Positions 26,275 to 34,648 of a DNA stretch of 64,000 nucleotides are shown here, piece after piece. The stretch's first letter is position 1. Each line of letters opens with the position of its first letter. Source of the DNA: Spirochaetaceae bacterium bin103 (GTDB taxonomy: Bacteria; Spirochaetota; Spirochaetia; SZUA-6; Bin103); the NCBI GenBank assembly GCA_002238925.1, contig MPNH01000017.1:16443-80442 (forward strand), written 5' to 3'. The notes under the pieces are model-generated. The model did no database searches, had not been told where the DNA came from, and saw nothing but the letters and a program-made list of their open reading frames with translations. The translations under genes were made by a program, and so were the position numbers.

Positions 26275-26320
26275 CATCCGCCGCGCATCACAGTATTACC
26301 GGCAGGGCCTGGCGGCGGCG

Positions 26321-26791
26321 TCAGCCTGGATTCGACCAGCCGCCGTAGTCCCCGCCTTCAAAGGGTTGCGGGTACCCGAGCAGGGTGACCATGCTGAGCA
26401 GCTGTCCGCGGTGATGGGTGCCGTGGGTCACGAGGTGGAACAGTTGATTCAATCGCCGCTCCTCCGCAAGCACGCCGTGCTCATGGGACTCTTTCGCGGC
26501 CGCGAGCCATGAGGCGCCCGTCGCGGCCATTCGGTGCCGGATCTCCTGCAGGGTCTCGGCCTCGTCGTACGGCGGCCAGGCGGGCTGCTCGATTGTCGGG
26601 CCGACGCAACCGCTCCATCCGCGCATCACGTCGGCGACGTGGGAGATCGTCCGATGCGCGGTGCGCTGTCCGAATCCGAAATCGCGCCGGCACTCTTCGT
26701 CAGGCAGGCCGACAAGGAAATCGAGCATACGAAGGTTGCACCATACCTCATACTCCACCAGGTTGAAGATCGTCTCCGAGTAATCCGTCAT
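26321..26791 (-). CDS. DinB-family four-helix protein (DUF664/DinB_2-like)
   Basis: 156 residues from ATG 26791; an upstream extension to 26992 reads as Arg-rich noise. The DinB fold's three metal-binding His can be placed at H51 (TISHVADV) and in LVTHGTHHRGQLL (near 128-133). DinB proteins are metal-dependent enzymes or thiol transferases, many induced by damage or linked to bacillithiol-type chemistry. The specific role here is unknown. It sits between an ATPase gene and a VapBC module, convergent with the first. Confidence 0.8.
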   Translation of the reverse strand: MTDYSETIFNLVEYEVWCNLRMLDFLVGLPDEECRRDFGFGQRTAHRTISHVADVMRGWSGCVGPTIEQPAWPPYDEAETLQEIRHRMAATGASWLAAAKESHEHGVLAEERRLNQLFHLVTHGTHHRGQLLSMVTLLGYPQPFEGGDYGGWSNPG

Positions 26792-26823
26792 CAGGCCTGA
26801 TTCTACCACCTCCGTGTAAATCC

Positions 26824-27255
26824 TCAGACCTCGATCAGCTCGAATACGCCGAATGTCCGATAGTCGCGGGCGTTCGATGTCACGATCGTGGTGATGCCGC
26901 ACCCGTAGTACGTAGCCGCGAGCATCGTGTCGAGCAGTCGTTTGCGACCGAGCCCGTGGTTCCTCATCCAAGCCAGGAACTGCGCCACGCACTCCTCATC
27001 CGGGAATACCCTCGCTACTTCCCGAGCGTTCCACCAGAAACCAGCCTTCCCGACCGCCAGATCCACGGAGAGTGGCCGCTTGAAGCGACGTGGGTCGGTC
27101 GCGATGTGCACGAACTCGGTGAGCACCTGTGGCGCCAGCGCCGCTTCGCGGTCACGGCCCAGAATCCGTTCGCGCAGCACCCCAAGCGCTGCGGCATGCG
27201 ACTCGGACTCCCGGATCTCAAGCTGAACCAGGAACGTCGTATCAATCCCGACCAT
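26824..27255 (-). CDS. vapC: VapC-type PIN-domain ribonuclease toxin
   Basis: 143 residues from ATG 27255 (GIDTTFLVQLEI). PIN-domain acidic residues are visible: D5 in the N-terminal motif, Glu in VLTEFVHIA, and Asp in KRLLDTMLAATYY, followed by SNARDYRTFGVFELIEV. It is a probable Mg2+-dependent RNase that cuts tRNA or rRNA when its antitoxin is lost. It overlaps the antitoxin gene by 14 bp, antitoxin first, the usual VapBC order. It seems intact, unlike the PIN fragment at 24630. Confidence 0.85.
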   Translation of the reverse strand: MVGIDTTFLVQLEIRESESHAAALGVLRERILGRDREAALAPQVLTEFVHIATDPRRFKRPLSVDLAVGKAGFWWNAREVARVFPDEECVAQFLAWMRNHGLGRKRLLDTMLAATYYGCGITTIVTSNARDYRTFGVFELIEV

Positions 27256-27484
27256 CGTCGAGCAGTTCGGCCAGCAGGTCATCCCCGCGGCGCAACGGCG
27301 TCAGCACCCGGCCCACGGATACCGGGCTCAGATCGGCCAGCGTGGTGGAGCGGACGATCCGCCGTTCGCGGAACTCCTCCATCGCCTGCCGAATCAGCTC
27401 GGACGCCGTCCGATCCTGCGCCTTGGCGATGTGCTGGAAGTCCCGATAGACCGGCTCCGATACATTTATCGTAATGGTCTTCAT
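27242..27484 (-). CDS. vapB: Ribbon-helix-helix (CopG-like) antitoxin of the VapBC pair
   Basis: 80 residues. An N-terminal ribbon MKTITINVSEPVYRDFQHIA and following helices (TASELIRQAMEEFRERR) are typical of RHH DNA-binding antitoxins; the C-terminal half (LLAELLDDGRD) would wrap the toxin. It starts at ATG 27484. A TTGACA box lies upstream on the minus strand at 27514-27519. It is expected to bind its own promoter as a toxin-antitoxin complex and repress the pair. Confidence 0.85.
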   Translation of the reverse strand: MKTITINVSEPVYRDFQHIAKAQDRTASELIRQAMEEFRERRIVRSTTLADLSPVSVGRVLTPLRRGDDLLAELLDDGRD

Positions 27485-27611
27485 AAATGAACTGTCATGT
27501 ATGTGTGGACCTCTGTCAACGCCGATACGTCATGTCGCTGGAGCCGCCGGATACCTGGTTCAGCGCGGGAGTGTTCTCTCCGGCGGTGGGGGCCGGTACG
27601 TTGGAAACAGG

Positions 27612-29069
27612 ATGAGTAGCCTCGATACCCTGACCAGATCAACATCAACGGACAGCCGGGCGGCGGAGCCGAGCTTCAACGAGGGTCTGTCGCTGGCCGT
27701 GGACCGGGCGCTGCGCCACCTCGATCTGCCGCCCGGCCTGCCGGAGCAGATCAAGGCGTGCGACTCGGTGCTGCAGGTGCACTTCCCGGTGCGGCTCGAC
27801 GACGGCGTACTGCACATCTTCCGCGGCTGGCGCGCCACCCACAGCTCGCACCAGTTGCCGGCCAAGGGCGGCATCCGCTACGCCACCTGCGTCGACCAGG
27901 ACGAGGTGGAGGCGCTGGCCGCGCTGATGACCTACAAGTGCGCGCTGGTGGACGTCCCGTTCGGCGGCTCGAAGGGCGGCGTGCAACTCGAGCCCGGCCA
28001 GTACTCCGAGCGCGAACTGGAGGCGATCACCCGCCGCTACGCGCGCGAGCTGATCTCGCGCGGCTACCTGAGCCCCGGCGGCAACGTGCCGGCGCCCGAC
28101 ATGGGCACCGGCGCGCGCGAGATGGGCTGGATCGCCGACGTGTACCGCACCATCCACCCGGAGGAGATCAACGCACTGGCGTGCGTCACCGGCAAGCCGG
28201 TCACCTCCGGCGGCATACCGGGCCGCACCGAGGCGACCGGGCGCGGGGTGCAGTTCGCCGTGCGCGAGCTGTTTCGCCGTCCCGAGGACCTGGCGCTGGC
28301 CGGCCTCGACGGCGGGCTGGAGGGCAAGCGGATCGTGGTGCAGGGGCTCGGCAACGTCGGCTTCCACCTGGCCCGTTACCTGTCCGAGGAAGACGGCGCG
28401 CTGATCGTCGGCGTGATGACCCGCGAAGGCGCGGTGCTCGACGACGGCGGCATCGACGTTGCCGGGCTGCGCGCCCACCTGGACCAGTACGGCAGCGTTG
28501 ACCGATACCCGCGCGGGCGCACCGACGTGGATACCGACGCGTTCCTGGCCACCCCCTGCGACCTGCTGGTCCCGGCGGCAGTCGAAGGCCAAATCCACCG
28601 CGGCAACGGCGCCGGCGTGCAGGCGAAGCTGGTGGTGGAGGCGGCCAACGGCCCGGTTACCTACGGCGGCGACGAGATTCTGCGCGAGCGCGGAATCCCA
28701 GTGCTGCCCGACCTGTTCGTGAACGCCGGCGGCGTGACCGTGTCCTACTTCGAGTGGATCAAGAACCTGTCGCACATCCGCTTCGGGCGCATGGACCGCC
28801 GTCTCGACGAGGGGCGCGGCGCGCGCATCGTGGGCGCCCTGGAACAGATGACCGGCCGCCCGGCGGACGCGGCGCTGCGCGCCGAGCTGGTCACCGGCGC
28901 CGACGAACTGACGCTGGTGCGCTCAGGGCTCGACGACACCATGCGGCAGGCCTACGACGAAATCAGCGACACCTTCCACCGCGGCGACGGCATCCACGAC
29001 TACCGCACCGCCGCTTACGTGGTCGCCCTCCGCAAGATCGCCAACACCTACTTCGACCTCGGCATCTAG
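27612..29069 (+). CDS. Glu/Leu/Phe/Val dehydrogenase (glutamate dehydrogenase type)
   Basis: 485 residues from ATG 27612 (GGAAACAGG just upstream). The substrate-binding Lys region is LPAKGGIRYA, the catalytic Lys lies in PFGGSKGGVQL, and the NAD-binding motif is VVQGLGNVGFHLARYL; an ANGPVTYGG and NAGGVTVSYFEW end complete the family. It would interconvert glutamate (or a branched-chain or aromatic amino acid) and the keto acid with ammonia in the cytosol. Nitrogen release fits a peptide-importing organism. A 27-codon copy of its 5' end lies at 24911-24991. The exact amino-acid preference is not readable. Confidence 0.9.
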   Translation: MSSLDTLTRSTSTDSRAAEPSFNEGLSLAVDRALRHLDLPPGLPEQIKACDSVLQVHFPVRLDDGVLHIFRGWRATHSSHQLPAKGGIRYATCVDQDEVEALAALMTYKCALVDVPFGGSKGGVQLEPGQYSERELEAITRRYARELISRGYLSPGGNVPAPDMGTGAREMGWIADVYRTIHPEEINALACVTGKPVTSGGIPGRTEATGRGVQFAVRELFRRPEDLALAGLDGGLEGKRIVVQGLGNVGFHLARYLSEEDGALIVGVMTREGAVLDDGGIDVAGLRAHLDQYGSVDRYPRGRTDVDTDAFLATPCDLLVPAAVEGQIHRGNGAGVQAKLVVEAANGPVTYGGDEILRERGIPVLPDLFVNAGGVTVSYFEWIKNLSHIRFGRMDRRLDEGRGARIVGALEQMTGRPADAALRAELVTGADELTLVRSGLDDTMRQAYDEISDTFHRGDGIHDYRTAAYVVALRKIANTYFDLGI

Positions 29070-29184
29070 CCCGGCGGCCCGCGGTAGCATCCGGCGTCCG
29101 CGCACCGGATTGCCGGTCGCGCCGGTCGTCGCGTGCGGGGTTGACGGATCGGGCGGTTGGCGCTTAGGTGGGGACGAGCCTGCC

Positions 29185-30240
29185 ATGCCGATGACCACGC
29201 GCGCCGCCATCCAGACCGCCAGCGGCCAGCCGCTCATCATTGATGAACTCGATCTTCCCGATCCGCGCCCGGACCAGGCGGTCCTGAAGCTGCTCGCCAG
29301 CGGAATATGCCACTCGCAGGTGCACGAACTGCACGACGGGCGGACGCGCCCGACCGCGTTCGGCCACGAAGCCACCGGCGTGGTGGTGAAAGCCGGCAGC
29401 GCGGTGACGCGGGTGCGGGAGGGCGACCGGGCCATCGTTACCTGGGTACGGCGAGAGCCGTTGCGAATGGGGCAGGACGACCGCTGGTGCGGCGCCACCT
29501 ACCGCGACAGCCCCATTCCGTGGCCGCACTTCACCTGGAGCGAGCACACCATCGTCTCGGAACAGTACCTGGTGCCGATCGCCGCCGAGGAGCCGGCCGA
29601 CCTGTGTTCGATTATCGGTTGCGCGGTACTGACCGGCGCCGGCGCCGTAATCCACACCACGCGGGTGCAGCCGGGCGACTCGGTGGCGTTGTTCGGGGCT
29701 GGCGGCGTGGGGCTGTCGGCGGTACGCGCGGCGGCGATCCGGGGCGCCGATCCGATTATTGCCGTGGACCTGCGCGCCGACAAGCTGCGCCTGGCCCGCG
29801 AGTTCGGCGCCACGCACGCGGTGAATGCGAGCGAGACCGACCCGGTGGAAGCGGTGGTGGACCTGAGCGGCGGCGGCGTCGACTACGCGTTCGACGCGAT
29901 CGGCGTGCGACAGACCACCGAGACCATCAACGAGGTCACGCGCCCGGGGTCGATGGGCGCCGGCAACGAGGGCGGCACCGCGGTCCTGATCGGGGTGCCG
30001 GGAAACGAGATGACCCTCGATCCGCGCGCCATGCTGTCCGCCCACCGCCGCTACGCGACCAGCTTCGGCGCCTCCAATCCCGACCGCGACTTTCCGATCT
30101 TCCTGCGCTGGTACCGGGACGGGCTGTTCCCGCTCGACCGGCTGGTCACCGACCGCTACCGGCTGGAGCAGATCAACGAGGCGTGCGCGGCGCTGAAGGC
30201 GGGCGAAGTGATGGGCCGCGCCATCATGGAATACGAATAA
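29185..30240 (+). CDS. Medium-chain (zinc-type) alcohol dehydrogenase
   Basis: 351 residues from ATG 29185. The catalytic zinc Cys lies in SGICHSQVHEL and the His-Glu in FGHEATGVV; the third ligand would be Cys in IIGCAVLTGAG. The cofactor motif is LFGAGGVGLSAVRAA and the acidic residue in IIAVDLRADK suggests NAD. The four-Cys structural zinc lobe between them is missing; only one Cys (DDRWCGAT) remains there. It heads a three-gene operon with a PhyH oxygenase (14-bp gap) and an SDR (41-bp gap), consistent with stepwise oxidation of one substrate. Confidence 0.85.
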   Translation: MPMTTRAAIQTASGQPLIIDELDLPDPRPDQAVLKLLASGICHSQVHELHDGRTRPTAFGHEATGVVVKAGSAVTRVREGDRAIVTWVRREPLRMGQDDRWCGATYRDSPIPWPHFTWSEHTIVSEQYLVPIAAEEPADLCSIIGCAVLTGAGAVIHTTRVQPGDSVALFGAGGVGLSAVRAAAIRGADPIIAVDLRADKLRLAREFGATHAVNASETDPVEAVVDLSGGGVDYAFDAIGVRQTTETINEVTRPGSMGAGNEGGTAVLIGVPGNEMTLDPRAMLSAHRRYATSFGASNPDRDFPIFLRWYRDGLFPLDRLVTDRYRLEQINEACAALKAGEVMGRAIMEYE

Positions 30241-30254
30241 GAAAGGAACGGGGG

Positions 30255-31106
30255 ATGAGCGAGACGAGCAAGCGGCAGCAACTGCTGGACGACGGATTCT
30301 GCGTGTTTCCGGGGCTGCTCGACGGCGGCCTGCTGGCGCGCCTGCGGCTGGCCAGCGACCGGCTGCTCGATGCATACCCCGAAGAGGAGCGGCAGCAGCG
30401 CGGCAACCAGGGCAGCGTGGTGAGGATCCGCTTCCAGGACCGGGCATTCGCCGAGCTGGTCGCCTGGCCGCCCACCTGGGCGGCGCTGCGCGAGTTGGGC
30501 TTCGACGGCGCGCGCTACTGGGCCGGCTCGGTCATCTGCAAGGAGGCGCACTCCACGCGCCTGTACTGGCACCAGGACTGGGTGTGGTGGTCGGAACCGG
30601 AGAGCGCCGACCCGGTGCCGCACCAGTTGTTCCTGATGTGGTACCTCACCGACACCCGGCCCGAGAACGGCTGCCTGCGCGTGCTGCCGCAGTCGCACCG
30701 GCGCCGCCTGGAAGCGCATGACCTGATCGGCAGCCACGACGACGGCATCCGCCACCAGGACCCCGCCACCGCGGCCGGCTACCAGACGCTGCCCGGCGAG
30801 GTGGACGTGCCGGTGACGGCGGGCGACCTGGTGGTCGGCGACTCGCGCGTGCTGCACGCCGCGCATGCCAACACCACCGGCGAGCGGCGCACCGTGCTCA
30901 CCACCTGGTACCTGCCGCGCTACGCCGAACTGAGCGAGCGGCTGCGCGCCTCCTACCAGGGAAACATCGAGCCGCCGCCGGATTCGCTTCCGGCGGATGA
31001 ATTGGCGATGATCCAGCCGCACCTGACCGACTACCAGGGCGACGCCGAGCCGGCGCTGCGCAGCTATGAACTGAGCGGCTACCTCAAACCCGCCGCGCGC
31101 GGCTAA
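30255..31106 (+). CDS. Phytanoyl-CoA dioxygenase (PhyH)-family oxygenase
   Basis: 283 residues from ATG 30255 (GGAACGGGGG upstream). Iron ligands H106 and D108 lie in LYWHQDWVWW, distal H201 in SRVLHAAHAN, and 2-oxoglutarate Arg R211 in GERRTVLTTWY. A GCLRVLPQSHRRR segment is typical. It is an Fe(II)/2-oxoglutarate hydroxylase of small molecules, probably cytosolic. It sits between an alcohol dehydrogenase and an SDR, so hydroxylation followed or preceded by alcohol oxidation is a reasonable reading. The substrate is unknown. Confidence 0.88.
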   Translation: MSETSKRQQLLDDGFCVFPGLLDGGLLARLRLASDRLLDAYPEEERQQRGNQGSVVRIRFQDRAFAELVAWPPTWAALRELGFDGARYWAGSVICKEAHSTRLYWHQDWVWWSEPESADPVPHQLFLMWYLTDTRPENGCLRVLPQSHRRRLEAHDLIGSHDDGIRHQDPATAAGYQTLPGEVDVPVTAGDLVVGDSRVLHAAHANTTGERRTVLTTWYLPRYAELSERLRASYQGNIEPPPDSLPADELAMIQPHLTDYQGDAEPALRSYELSGYLKPAARG

Positions 31107-31147
31107 CCGCTGGCGCAACGACGCATACGACAAGGAGAGAAACGACG

Positions 31148-31984
31148 ATGGGACGCTTGAAGAACAAGGTGGCGCTGATTACCGGCGCGGCGCGCGGCCA
31201 CGCGCAGGCAATGGCCAGGCGGTTCGCCGCCGAGGGCGCGCTGCTGGCGATTTGCGACCTGTGTCCGCCCGAGGAACTGGACGCGACCACCGGCGCGCAG
31301 GTCCGCGAGGCGGGTAGCCGCGCGCTGTGCTTCCGCACCGACGTATCGGACGAGCAGCAGGTGAACGAGATGGTAGCGCGCACGCTCGCCGAGTACGGCC
31401 ACATCGACATCGTGGCGCCGGTGGTCGGCATCGCCGGCCCCACCAAGGACCTGTGGGACCTCGAACTGGCCGAGTGGAAGCAGGTGCTGGCGGTCAACCT
31501 CGACTCCATCTTCCTGTGCTGCAAGGCGGCGCTGCCGTCGATGATCGAACGGCGGCGCGGCAGGATCATCATGTTCAGCTCGCCGACCGGCAAGCAGCCG
31601 CTGGCGCACCGCTCCTCCTACGCCACCAGCAAGATGGCGGTGATCGGTCTTACCCGCACGCTGGCGGCCGAGGTAGGCCGCTACAACATTACCGTCAACG
31701 CCATCTGCCCCGGCGGCCACTCGGCGCGCGACCACGAACTCGCCAAGGCGTTCGCGGAGTACGTCGGCGAGCCGTTCGACGAGGATACCTACATCAACTA
31801 CCGGCCCGGCCCCAAGCCGGCCAACAAGGTGCTGTGCGGCCACTGGCTGCAGGCCGAGGGCTACGTGCAGGACCACGGCACCTCCGACGATGCCGCCGCC
31901 ATGGCGGTGTTCATCGCCTCCGACGAGGCCGGCAGCTTCACCGGCCAGGACGTCAACACCCCCGGCGGCTACGTGATGTGGTAG
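31148..31984 (+). CDS. Short-chain dehydrogenase/reductase (SDR)
   Basis: 278 residues, with GGAGAGAAACG upstream of the ATG. The classical SDR catalytic set is S145, Y158 and K162 (FSSPTGKQ, SSYATSKMAV). The cofactor loop reads LITGAARGHAQ, where the last Gly of T-G-xxx-G-x-G is Ala. D37 in AICDL favours NAD. The C-terminus DVNTPGGYVMW is close to mycofactocin-type or carveol dehydrogenase SDRs, which carry a long insertion here (about 190-245). It probably oxidises a secondary alcohol made by the enzymes encoded upstream. Confidence 0.88.
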   Translation: MGRLKNKVALITGAARGHAQAMARRFAAEGALLAICDLCPPEELDATTGAQVREAGSRALCFRTDVSDEQQVNEMVARTLAEYGHIDIVAPVVGIAGPTKDLWDLELAEWKQVLAVNLDSIFLCCKAALPSMIERRRGRIIMFSSPTGKQPLAHRSSYATSKMAVIGLTRTLAAEVGRYNITVNAICPGGHSARDHELAKAFAEYVGEPFDEDTYINYRPGPKPANKVLCGHWLQAEGYVQDHGTSDDAAAMAVFIASDEAGSFTGQDVNTPGGYVMW

Positions 31985-32003
31985 TGGTCGAGGCCGCGGT
32001 GCT

Positions 32004-32330
32004 TCAGTCACAGCCGGTTGCGCGAGCGAGAGCGAGACAGATCTGGCGCATCTTGTTTGCCGGAAGGCGCCCGATGAAACGGCTCAGCCGTGCCTTTTCC
32101 ACGGTCTGTACGTGATCGAGGTTGGCGGCCGAAGCCCCCTTGAGGCCCTCGTCCACGCCGACCGCCACCTCGGCGGGAGAACCGTGAATGGTCGACGTTA
32201 TGGGAGCGACCATCACGGTGTGCAGCAGCGGGATTACTTCCTGACGGCTGATAATTACTACCGGGCGCCGTTTGTCCGGGGACTTGAACGCATACTGCCA
32301 GATCTCTCCCCGATTCAGCCCCCCGGCCAC
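32004..32330 (-). CDS. mazF: MazF/PemK-type endoribonuclease toxin
   Basis: 108 residues. The N-terminus RGEIWQYAFKSPDKRRPVVI and the strand VAPITSTIHGSPAEVAVG, then ASAANLDHVQTVEKARLSRF, match the MazF/PemK fold with the conserved Arg of the active site in KRRPVVI and the Thr/Ser after VAPIT. It is a ribosome-independent mRNA interferase when free. It overlaps the antitoxin gene by 16 bp and is convergent with the SDR gene, 19 bp away. Confidence 0.9.
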   Translation of the reverse strand: MAGGLNRGEIWQYAFKSPDKRRPVVIISRQEVIPLLHTVMVAPITSTIHGSPAEVAVGVDEGLKGASAANLDHVQTVEKARLSRFIGRLPANKMRQICLALARATGCD

Positions 32331-32545
32331 GAGCCTTCCTCACTCCAGCCGGCCAGTTCCTCGCCGTCGAGCCCGCCCGCATAGGCATCGCGGTACTGCT
32401 CGGCAATCAGGTGCCGCTGTCTGCGTTGCAGAAACTCCGCCGCCGCGCGCCGCAGAATCGCCGACCGCCCCTCCCGGCGCACCTCCTCCGACGCATCGAG
32501 CCGCGCCAGGAGCGCCTCGTCGAACATGACCTGTATAGGTTTCAT
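32315..32545 (-). CDS. RHH-type antitoxin paired with MazF
   Basis: 76 residues from ATG 32545 (ATG 32551 is the alternative). A ribbon-helix-helix N-terminus (MKPIQVMFDEALLARLDASE, then EVRREGRSAILRRAAAEFL) is followed by an acidic toxin-binding tail (GLDGEELAGWSEEGSWPGG). It would neutralise MazF and repress the operon. Longer frames up to 32620 are unlikely because a TATACT -10 box sits directly upstream at 32552-32557. Confidence 0.85.
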   Translation of the reverse strand: MKPIQVMFDEALLARLDASEEVRREGRSAILRRAAAEFLQRRQRHLIAEQYRDAYAGGLDGEELAGWSEEGSWPGG

Positions 32546-32551
32546 GTACAT

Positions 32552-32580
32552 AGTATATGTTGACGATTCACGTACATCCA
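32552..32580 (-). promoter_or_regulatory. Candidate leaderless promoter of the antitoxin-MazF pair
   Basis: On the minus strand TGGATG (32580-32575), 17 bp, then TATACT (32557-32552) place the transcript start at or next to the ATG 32545. An ATGTAC...GTACAT inverted repeat spans this area and may be the antitoxin operator. Confidence 0.45.
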
Positions 32581-32624
32581 GAACCGCAAGCACGCAAAGC
32601 ACGCTCAAAGCATGCACCACGGGG

Positions 32625-32653
32625 TTGACTGAGGGCGCAAGAAAGAGTACAAG
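32625..32653 (+). promoter_or_regulatory. Candidate promoter of transporter operon A
   Basis: TTGACT (32625-32630), 17-bp spacer, TACAAG (32648-32653). A strong ribosome site AGAGGAGGAG follows at 32704-32713 before the ATG 32721. Confidence 0.45.
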
Positions 32654-32720
32654 GCGCCAAAGCGCATGGGACGGAACCGCCGGAGCATGCCTACTAGTAA
32701 ATCAGAGGAGGAGCAAATTG

Positions 32721-34538
32721 ATGCTTCACTCCATCAGGAGGGCGGCGGCAGTCGGGCTTGGGCTCGTGCTCGCAGCGACCGCCCTATTTGCCTCGGCCGC
32801 CGAAGAAGCCGCCGCCGAGGCCGAGTTCGTCACCGTAGAACTGACCAAGCTCGACGGCACCACCATGACCAGGGAGTACGAGAAACCGCGCTACGGCGGC
32901 ACGATCACGATGAACCGCGAGATCCTGCTGGTCTCGTTCTCGCTCTGGGATCCACGGAGCGGTGGCGGACCGCACGAGCTGGCGAACGTCCAGCCTACCA
33001 ACCAGCGCCTCTCGCAGTTGGACTGGGCCCATGGTCCGTCCGGCACCGGTGACTACGACGTGCGGCAGTACACAGCGGCGAACCCACCAGCCCTAGCTGT
33101 TCCCATGCTGGCGGAGAGCTGGACAATTCCCAACCAGACGTCGATGGTGTTCAAGATTCGCAAAGGCATCCGCTTCTGGGCGGAAGAGGACGTAGCGCAG
33201 GCGAATCCCGGGCTGCAGGCTGACTACGGGCGCGAGCTGACTGCCCATGACGTGGTCTTCTCGAAGAACACGTCGAACTGGTACCAGCAGGGCCTGCCCG
33301 GCGTTGCCACCTATACCGCCCTCGACGACTACACCCTGGAGGTGTCGTGGCCGGAGCCCGACCCGCTTCTCACGGCTTTCCAACTATCAATGTACCTGTT
33401 CGTCTTCAACAGCGGGATGGCGAACATCCCGGACAGCGAATGGGGGGACTGGCAAAACGCACTCGGTACCGGCGCCTACATCCCCACCGACTATGTGCCT
33501 GGCAGCACGGTCACCTACAAGCGCAACCCCAACTACTGGGAGAACGATCCGATTCACCCCGAGAATCAGTTGCCGTACGCTGACAACCTCCGCATCGTCG
33601 ACTTCGACGACGAGGCGTCGATCATCGCAGCGCTGCGAGCCGGGCAGCTCGACCTGACCAATGGCCTCGGCTCGTCGGGCAAGTGGGGGCTGCAGCTCAA
33701 GGACACGAACCCCGAGATTGGCCAGGCTCCCGCCGCCCCGACCCCAACGGTCTGGGTGCCGCGCGTGGACCTGCCGGACAACCCGTTTAGTGACATCAAG
33801 GTGCGGCAGGCGCTGATGATGGCCATTCCGCGCGACGAGGTCGTCGAGGACTTCTACGGCGGATTCGCGCTGCAGTACTCGTATCCGACGTTTCCGACGT
33901 TCCCGGATTACTTTGTCGAGTACGAGGATCTGCCGACCGAGCCCACGCTACCTGGTTCGTGCGCCAGCGCTCGCGACGTGGTCACCTACAATCCCGACAA
34001 GGCGAGGGATTGTCTCGCTCAGGCGGGGTTCCCGGACGGCTTCGAGTTCGACCTGTGGAGTCCCCCGGGTGAGGCCGAGTTCAACGAGCTCTACCAGGGT
34101 TACTGGAACGAGGTGGGCATCCGCGCCAACCTCAAGGTGGTCGAGGGCGCGGTCTGGCAGTCGGTCAAAGACAGGGAGGACCACCTCGGGCTGACGAGCT
34201 GGACGCCGGGCATGTGGCAGCAACAATACGAGCTGCTTTTCAATCAGCTGACTAGCAACGCCACGGTCAACAGCGCGCGGACGTCCGAACCGATGTACGA
34301 TGCGATCGCCGCAATTGTGACTACCGAGTTCGACGAACAGAAGCGGATCGCGGCGTATCGGGAGTTCTTTCCGAAGGCGCTGGAGGATAGCGCGTATCCG
34401 CACGGCGTCGCGTTCGACAAGCTGACGTTCTGGAACCCATGGGTGAAGGGCTACAGCGGAGAGATGAGCAACGTCGGCATCCAGGGCTGGCACTCGGTGG
34501 CCAAGAACATCTGGATCGACCAGAACATGCAGCCGTAG
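32721..34538 (+). CDS. ABC transporter solute-binding protein, family 5 (operon A)
   Basis: 605 residues from ATG 32721, placed by AGAGGAGGAG. The signal peptide is about 1-27 (AAAVGLGLVLAATALFASAA) and the mature end is Ala/Glu-rich (EEAAAEAEF) without a lipobox Cys. A TVELTKLDGTTMTREYEKPR and YGG segment follows, shared with operon B. Typical family-5 elements are present: FKIRKGIRFWAEED, ALGTGAYIPTDYVPGS, KRNPNYWENDP and MAIPRDEVVEDFY. It delivers a peptide or similar solute to the two permeases encoded downstream. No ATPase genes follow. Confidence 0.92.
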   Translation: MLHSIRRAAAVGLGLVLAATALFASAAEEAAAEAEFVTVELTKLDGTTMTREYEKPRYGGTITMNREILLVSFSLWDPRSGGGPHELANVQPTNQRLSQLDWAHGPSGTGDYDVRQYTAANPPALAVPMLAESWTIPNQTSMVFKIRKGIRFWAEEDVAQANPGLQADYGRELTAHDVVFSKNTSNWYQQGLPGVATYTALDDYTLEVSWPEPDPLLTAFQLSMYLFVFNSGMANIPDSEWGDWQNALGTGAYIPTDYVPGSTVTYKRNPNYWENDPIHPENQLPYADNLRIVDFDDEASIIAALRAGQLDLTNGLGSSGKWGLQLKDTNPEIGQAPAAPTPTVWVPRVDLPDNPFSDIKVRQALMMAIPRDEVVEDFYGGFALQYSYPTFPTFPDYFVEYEDLPTEPTLPGSCASARDVVTYNPDKARDCLAQAGFPDGFEFDLWSPPGEAEFNELYQGYWNEVGIRANLKVVEGAVWQSVKDREDHLGLTSWTPGMWQQQYELLFNQLTSNATVNSARTSEPMYDAIAAIVTTEFDEQKRIAAYREFFPKALEDSAYPHGVAFDKLTFWNPWVKGYSGEMSNVGIQGWHSVAKNIWIDQNMQP

Positions 34539-34570
34539 CGGCCTTATCGGCACTGCGATAAGCTGACCAG

Positions 34571-34610
34571 GGGGTTGGCGGGGTTTCCTTCGGAGACTGT
34601 CGCCAGCCCC
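34571..34610 (+). terminator. Intercistronic hairpin, operon A
   Basis: A 10-bp stem GGGGTTGGCG/CGCCAGCCCC (one G-U pair) is followed by TTTACTTT, between the binding protein and the permease starting at 34649. It probably terminates or attenuates part of the transcripts so that binding protein is made in excess. Confidence 0.6.
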
Positions 34611-34648
34611 TTTACTTTCAACCAAACTTTCAACCAAGCCGGAGCTTG

